Part shown: piece by piece, positions 6,036 to 9,094 of the stretch
How the letters are laid out: each line of letters starts with the position of its first letter
Numbering within the stretch: the first letter of the stretch is position 1
Assembly: GCA_009885355.1 (NCBI GenBank)
Contig: VFKW01000187.1
Span: 1-9,094, forward strand
Direction: 5' to 3'
Source: Candidatus Berkelbacteria bacterium
GTDB lineage: Bacteria > Patescibacteriota > UBA1384 > VFKW01
Length of the DNA stretch: 9,094 bases
Translations under genes and position numbers: made by a program
The notes under the pieces: generated by a model
The model's input: only the letters and a program-made list of their open reading frames with translations
What the model was told of the DNA's origin: nothing
The model's database searches: none

Positions 6036-6527
6036 TTATATTGTGATTTTGGATTTTAATTTGTTGAAGGTGGCGTCCCCTATGCCTTTGACGTTTTTTA
6101 GGTCATCGATCTTTTTGAAACTGCCTTTTTGGGTGCGATAGTCGATGATCGCTTGGGCTTTTGATGGACCGATGCCGGGCAATGTGTCAAAGGCGGCGAG
6201 GTCGGCGGTGTTGAGATTTATCAGACCTGATATGGCGGGATTTTGGGTGGCGGCGCCGGCGACTTGACCGGATTGGGCGGCTGCGGCTACAGGAGCGGCG
6301 GCTTTTTGTTTTTGAACGTCTTCGATCTGCTTTTGCAGATCAGCAATCTGACCTGTCATCTCGTCTTTTTGGGATTGCCAGCTCTGTTTTTCGACTTCTA
6401 AAGAATTTTTGGCCGAAATAACCTTGTCGCGTTGCTCTTGATAAAGTAAAACCAAACCGCCAAGAGCGATAAATAAAACCAGAGCAATAGTGATGTAGGT
6501 TTGGTATTTTTCGAGAAACTTTTGCAT
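6036..6527 (-). CDS. comEA: ComEA-like membrane-anchored helix-hairpin-helix protein
   Basis: This 163-residue protein probably binds incoming double-stranded DNA at the outer face of the cytoplasmic membrane during natural transformation. A membrane helix spans about residues 11-29 (YITIALVLFIALGGLVLLY), a Glu/Lys/Gln coiled coil follows at 34-75, then an Ala-rich linker at 76-98. The last ~60 residues are the ComEA HhH module: INLNTADLAAFDTLPGIGPS is the first hairpin, and GSFKKIDDLKNVKGIG the second. The SLBB domain of Gram-positive ComEA is missing and replaced by the coiled coil. The ATG at 6527 has GGGGG 5 nt upstream; a TTG at 6539 overlaps that site. It lies about 200 bp after recG. 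Its mRNA ends carry complementary octamer arrays (B and C). The comEC channel gene is not in the window. A DNA-repair HhH protein is the alternative, but the N-terminal anchor favours uptake. Confidence 0.88.
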   Translation of the reverse strand: MQKFLEKYQTYITIALVLFIALGGLVLLYQEQRDKVISAKNSLEVEKQSWQSQKDEMTGQIADLQKQIEDVQKQKAAAPVAAAAQSGQVAGAATQNPAISGLINLNTADLAAFDTLPGIGPSKAQAIIDYRTQKGSFKKIDDLKNVKGIGDATFNKLKSKITI

Positions 6528-6544
6528 TTTAACCCCCAAGTAAG

Positions 6545-6568
6545 CTAATAAGCTGGTAAGCTAGTAAG
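6545..6568 (+). repeat. Octamer array C, three units of CTNNTAAG
   Basis: The units are CTAATAAG, CTGGTAAG and CTAGTAAG, placed directly upstream of the comEA ribosome-binding site. 6540-6554 is the exact reverse complement of 5997-6011 (15 bp) beyond the other end of comEA. Confidence 0.9.
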
Positions 6569-6575
6569 ATAATAT

Positions 6576-6633
6576 AATTTACAATTTATAATTTTCAGTT
6601 CTCAATAAATTTACAATTATGTAATTTTCAATT
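6576..6633. repeat. AT-rich direct repeat, two copies
   Basis: Copy one (6576-6600) and copy two (6608-6633) both run AATTTACAATTTA/TATG...TAATTTTCA(G/A)TT. They differ at a few bases and lie 7 bp apart in the recG-comEA gap. The stretch offers several weak -10-like boxes on the minus strand (for example TATATT), so a comEA promoter could lie here, but none stands out. Confidence 0.7.
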
Positions 6634-6678
6634 ATAGGGATGACGCTATTTGGAATGATTATGGCATACTTCTTATCA

Positions 6679-6702
6679 GCCACTAGGTGGCCCCTTAGGG
6701 GC
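6679..6702. other. Pair of short GC hairpins after recG
   Basis: GCCAC-TAG-GTGGC (6679-6691) and GCCCC-TTA-GGGGC (6690-6702) overlap by 2 bp at their junction and are mutually exclusive at full length. No T-run follows on the minus strand, so this is not a standard terminator; it may stabilise the recG 3' end. Confidence 0.55.
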
Positions 6703-6724
6703 TTATTGGCTTACTAGCTTACTG
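6702..6724 (+). repeat. Octamer array D, degenerate
   Basis: CTTATTGG, CTTACTAG and CTTACTG run up to one base from the recG stop codon. 6710-6722 is the reverse complement of 6556-6568 in array C (13 bp). Confidence 0.8.
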
Positions 6725-6725
6725 C

Positions 6726-8858
6726 TTATTCCAGGTGTCTGGTTTGTTGGAATTCTTCGAGTTTTTTTTGCAAGCGCGGGAAATTATCCAAATCTTTATC
6801 GATGATTATTTCAGCAGCATTTCTGGCTTTTCCAATTAAAATTGTATCAGTCAATGAGGCCATTTTCAAGTCTGGTAAACCTGATTGTTTGATGCCGACC
6901 AGTTCTCCGGGGCCGCGTAATTGTAAATCTTTTTCGGCCAACTCAAAACCATTATGACTATCGACAAGGGCCTCAAGGCGGGCTTTGGTCGGCTCTGACC
7001 AGCTTTGCGGAAAGAGGAAACAATGAGACTGATGCTTGCCTCGGCCGACACGGCCGCGGAATTGGTGGAGCTGGGCTAGGCCGAAACGTTCGGCGCCTTC
7101 GATCATCATGACAGTAGCATTTTGGATATCTATCCCAACCTCGACGACGGCAGTGGAGACGAGAATATTGATGTCGCCTGAGGCGAATTGATTCATGATT
7201 TCTTCTTTTTCTTTGTTTTTCATCTTGCCATGAAGAAGGCCGATATTTAGATCAGGGAATATATCTTTGGATAATTTTTCATATTCCTGAGTGGCGGATT
7301 TTTTTTCGGTTTCAAATAATTCAGTTTGAGTGAGGTCAAATTCTAATGCGGCTTCAGAGAGGTCCTTTTTTTTCGTGTCGATGAGGGGACAAATGACGAA
7401 GGCTTGGCGACCTTCATTGATTTGGGAGGCGATAAATTTATACGCCTGGTGACGATTTTCGGGCGGAATAACTTCGGTTTGGACGACTTGCCTGCCCTCG
7501 GGCATTTGATCGATGATGGAAATGTCGAGGTCGCCATAGAGTGCGAGGGCTAAGGTGCGAGGAATGGGGGTGGCGGTCATGCTCAGGAAATGCGGAGGCA
7601 TTTCTTGAGAAGTAGTTGGGGGTTGGGGGTTGGTAGTTGGGGAGTCTGACGACAGAGAAGATCCTGAAACAAGTTCAGGATGACTACCCTGTTGAGTGTT
7701 GTGTAGGGCGCCGCGTTGTTTAACGCCGAAACGATGTTGCTCATCGACGATGACTAGACCGAGGTTTCGATATTGCATTTTTTCCTGAATGAGGGCTTGA
7801 GTGCCGATAATCATATCAGCAACTGTGTGATCTTCTTTGACACTGCCGGTGACAAGAGCGGTTTTGATGCCATATTTTTCAAGCAAAGAAGACATATTTT
7901 TATAATGCTGTTTGGCGAGAATTTCGGTCGGCGCCATCCAAGCTGTCTGAAAGCCATTTTTGATTACAACCAAGGCGGCCATGGCGCCGACGATGGTTTT
8001 ACCGGAGCCGACGTCACCTTCGACAAGGCGATTCATGGGTATGCCTTTTCCAAGGTCTTTGATGATCTCCCAGGCGACTTTACGTTGAGCGTCGGTCAAT
8101 TTAAAAGGTAAATCGGCGACAAAATCTTTTAATAATTGCTCATCTATTTTCATAGTGAATCCGTTTTGTTTTTGCATTTGGGAACGAATTTTGGCCATCG
8201 ACAAAGCGATCAAAAATAATTCATCAAAAGCAAGGCGGGACTTGGCGGCTTCTAAAGCTTCAAAAGAGGAAGGATGATGAATTTGTTTGACAGCCTCAGA
8301 AAGATCTATGAGGTCATATTTTTCTTTGATTTGCTCAGGCAACCATTCTTCGAGATTGGCCACGACCGATAAGGCGGAATTGATGATTTTTTCATAGATT
8401 TTGGAGGGAATGCCGGATGATTCACTGTAAACGGGAACAATTTTTTCTTCTTTGACGATGACCGGCGAGGCGAGAATGCGCTCTTTGTTTTTCCAGTCAT
8501 AATCGACTTTGCCATGAAGAGTGACTTTGAGATTTTCTTTTAACATGCGCTCGATAAATCCTTGATTGAACCAAACGGCGGTGATTTCGCCGGTTTGATC
8601 CTGAATGCGAGCTTTGACGATGATCATATTGCGAAGACGGGTACGATCTTTGGTCACCTTGATAATAGTGCCTTTGATAGTGACTTCTTCGTCGCGGCGA
8701 ACCCAAGTGATCGGAGTAAAATTGCGAAAATCGTCCCATTTCCGGGGGAAATAAAAAAGGAGGTCTTTGACTGTTTTGAGACCGACGGATTCCATTTTTT
8801 CTTGTATTTTAGGGCCAACGCCAGCCAAGCCAGCGATGGAAATATTTAAATCTAACAT
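6726..8858 (-). CDS. recG: ATP-dependent DNA helicase RecG
   Basis: RecG reverses stalled forks and branch-migrates Holliday junctions in the cytoplasm. The protein has 710 residues (E. coli RecG has 693). The N-terminal helical region starts LDLNISIAGLAGVGPKIQEK. An OB-fold wedge domain lies at about 60-150 and binds the junction. The helicase core has GDVGSGKT (281-288, Walker A), VDEQHRFG (371-378, motif II), SMTATPIPRT (426-435, motif III), LLHGKM, and STAVVEVGIDI with QFRGRVGR (motifs V-VI). The C-terminus includes the ARLEAL...DGFELAEKDLQLRGPGE type segment with LRGPGELVG. Residues 391-418 are an insertion of repeat-derived peptide. I use the ATG at 8858, which begins the conserved region; extending to 8960 adds a repeat-coded LGTEVPS segment. 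There is no Shine-Dalgarno; the promoter puts the mRNA start 2-3 nt before this ATG. All catalytic motifs are intact. Confidence 0.96.
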   Translation of the reverse strand: MLDLNISIAGLAGVGPKIQEKMESVGLKTVKDLLFYFPRKWDDFRNFTPITWVRRDEEVTIKGTIIKVTKDRTRLRNMIIVKARIQDQTGEITAVWFNQGFIERMLKENLKVTLHGKVDYDWKNKERILASPVIVKEEKIVPVYSESSGIPSKIYEKIINSALSVVANLEEWLPEQIKEKYDLIDLSEAVKQIHHPSSFEALEAAKSRLAFDELFLIALSMAKIRSQMQKQNGFTMKIDEQLLKDFVADLPFKLTDAQRKVAWEIIKDLGKGIPMNRLVEGDVGSGKTIVGAMAALVVIKNGFQTAWMAPTEILAKQHYKNMSSLLEKYGIKTALVTGSVKEDHTVADMIIGTQALIQEKMQYRNLGLVIVDEQHRFGVKQRGALHNTQQGSHPELVSGSSLSSDSPTTNPQPPTTSQEMPPHFLSMTATPIPRTLALALYGDLDISIIDQMPEGRQVVQTEVIPPENRHQAYKFIASQINEGRQAFVICPLIDTKKKDLSEAALEFDLTQTELFETEKKSATQEYEKLSKDIFPDLNIGLLHGKMKNKEKEEIMNQFASGDINILVSTAVVEVGIDIQNATVMMIEGAERFGLAQLHQFRGRVGRGKHQSHCFLFPQSWSEPTKARLEALVDSHNGFELAEKDLQLRGPGELVGIKQSGLPDLKMASLTDTILIGKARNAAEIIIDKDLDNFPRLQKKLEEFQQTRHLE
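7605..7688 (-). repeat. In-frame repeat insertion inside recG
   Basis: This 84-bp stretch (28 codons) lies between helicase motifs II and III. It has two parts. A stem-loop at 7661-7681 (ATCCTGAA-ACAAG-TTCAGGAT) encodes HPELVSGS on the minus strand. A G-rich tract at 7618-7642, C-rich on the coding strand, encodes the Pro/Thr-rich NPQPPTTS. Other RecG proteins have a short loop here ending in PH-x-L-x-M-T-A-T-P. The length is a multiple of three and adds no stop codon, so the gene remains open. Confidence 0.8.
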
Positions 8859-8867
8859 AACAGGTTG

Positions 8868-8896
8868 ATTATAGCAGGAATATTGGAGGATTTGAA
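8868..8896 (-). promoter_or_regulatory. Extended -10 promoter of recG
   Basis: TGCTATAAT (8868-8876) is a perfect TATAAT with the TGn extension. A weak -35, TTCAAA (8891-8896), is 17 bp upstream. Initiation near 8861 would give an almost leaderless mRNA for the ATG at 8858. Confidence 0.65.
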
Positions 8897-8916
8897 TAAG
8901 GAGGTTTTTAATAGAT

Positions 8917-8993
8917 GGCACTTCCGTGCCGAGTTTGTAATAAGGGATCAGGGGACTCATTTCGAAGTCGTCCCCTAGGTCCCTTATGATCCC
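8917..8993. repeat. Cluster of palindromes upstream of recG
   Basis: GGCAC-TTCC-GTGCC (8917-8930) would give a GNRA-type GGAA loop if transcribed on the minus strand. It is followed by nested arms: GGGATCA (8944-8950) with TGATCCC (8987-8993), GGGGAC (8951-8956) with GTCCCC (8970-8975), and a competing TAAGGGA (8941-8947) with TCCCTTA (8980-8986). The cluster lies upstream of the recG promoter, so it acts as DNA or belongs to an upstream transcript. Confidence 0.65.
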
Positions 8994-9043
8994 ATACCCC
9001 TACACGACTTCTCCTGAAGCGTAAAAAAGGTTCTTCTCTTCCA

Positions 9044-9075
9044 GAAAAATAAAACTCGTCAAGCATGAGCTTGAC
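9044..9075 (-). terminator. Possible terminator of a gene beyond the right edge
   Basis: GTCAAGC-ATGA-GCTTGAC (9058-9075) is followed on the minus strand by GAGTTTTATTTTT. No gene end is visible in 9076-9094 that can be confirmed. It could equally be another dispersed palindrome. Confidence 0.4.
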
Positions 9076-9094
9076 TCAGACACTTAGTTTTCAC

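Noticed and set aside
6679..6702. Terminator of recG
   Set aside because: The hairpins are not followed by a T-run on the minus strand.
8859..8960. 34-residue N-terminal extension of RecG
   Set aside because: It runs through the promoter and a palindrome (LGTEVPS), and the conserved RecG region begins at the ATG at 8858.

Overview
The window is about 40% GC by eye. All five genes of the left-hand block, the tRNA, comEA and recG lie on the minus strand, and the standard genetic code fits every gene. The organism is most likely a Candidate Phyla Radiation (Patescibacteria) bacterium. This is inferred from the compact operon, the ComEA-type DNA-uptake protein with a minimal HhH tail, and above all from the palindromic repeats that decode to peptides such as LPAGRQG and HPELVSGS, which I recall as common in CPR assemblies. 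No taxonomic marker settles it.

Reading in the direction of transcription (right to left), an intergenic area rich in palindromes (8859-9094) precedes recG, which has an extended -10 promoter so close to its ATG that the mRNA should be almost leaderless. recG carries an in-frame insertion of repeat DNA between helicase motifs. It is followed by comEA, a membrane-anchored helix-hairpin-helix protein. comEA is bracketed by arrays of an 8-bp repeat in opposite orientations. A repeat-filled gap (5672-6035) follows, then a tRNA-Leu(UAG) with a good promoter and a terminator, then a small unknown gene with its own terminator.

The left 5 kb is one tightly packed operon driven by a TTGCAA-17-TATAAT promoter at 5034-5062. 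It encodes three related proteins that each end in a PEP-utilising phosphohistidine swivel domain but lack both the ATP-grasp domain and the PEP/pyruvate barrel of PEP synthase or PPDK. They are followed by a phosphotransacetylase-fold protein resembling MtxX, and by the start of a small protein that may be a gamma/OadG-type decarboxylase subunit. Gaps are 12, -8, 1 and 9 nt, with Shine-Dalgarno sequences buried in the preceding gene ends. The five products probably work together. The best guess is a split dikinase-like phosphotransfer system tied to acyl-phosphate or oxaloacetate/pyruvate chemistry, but substrate and ATP-binding partner are not visible here. This operon is the most interesting part of the window; the repeat biology on the right is second.
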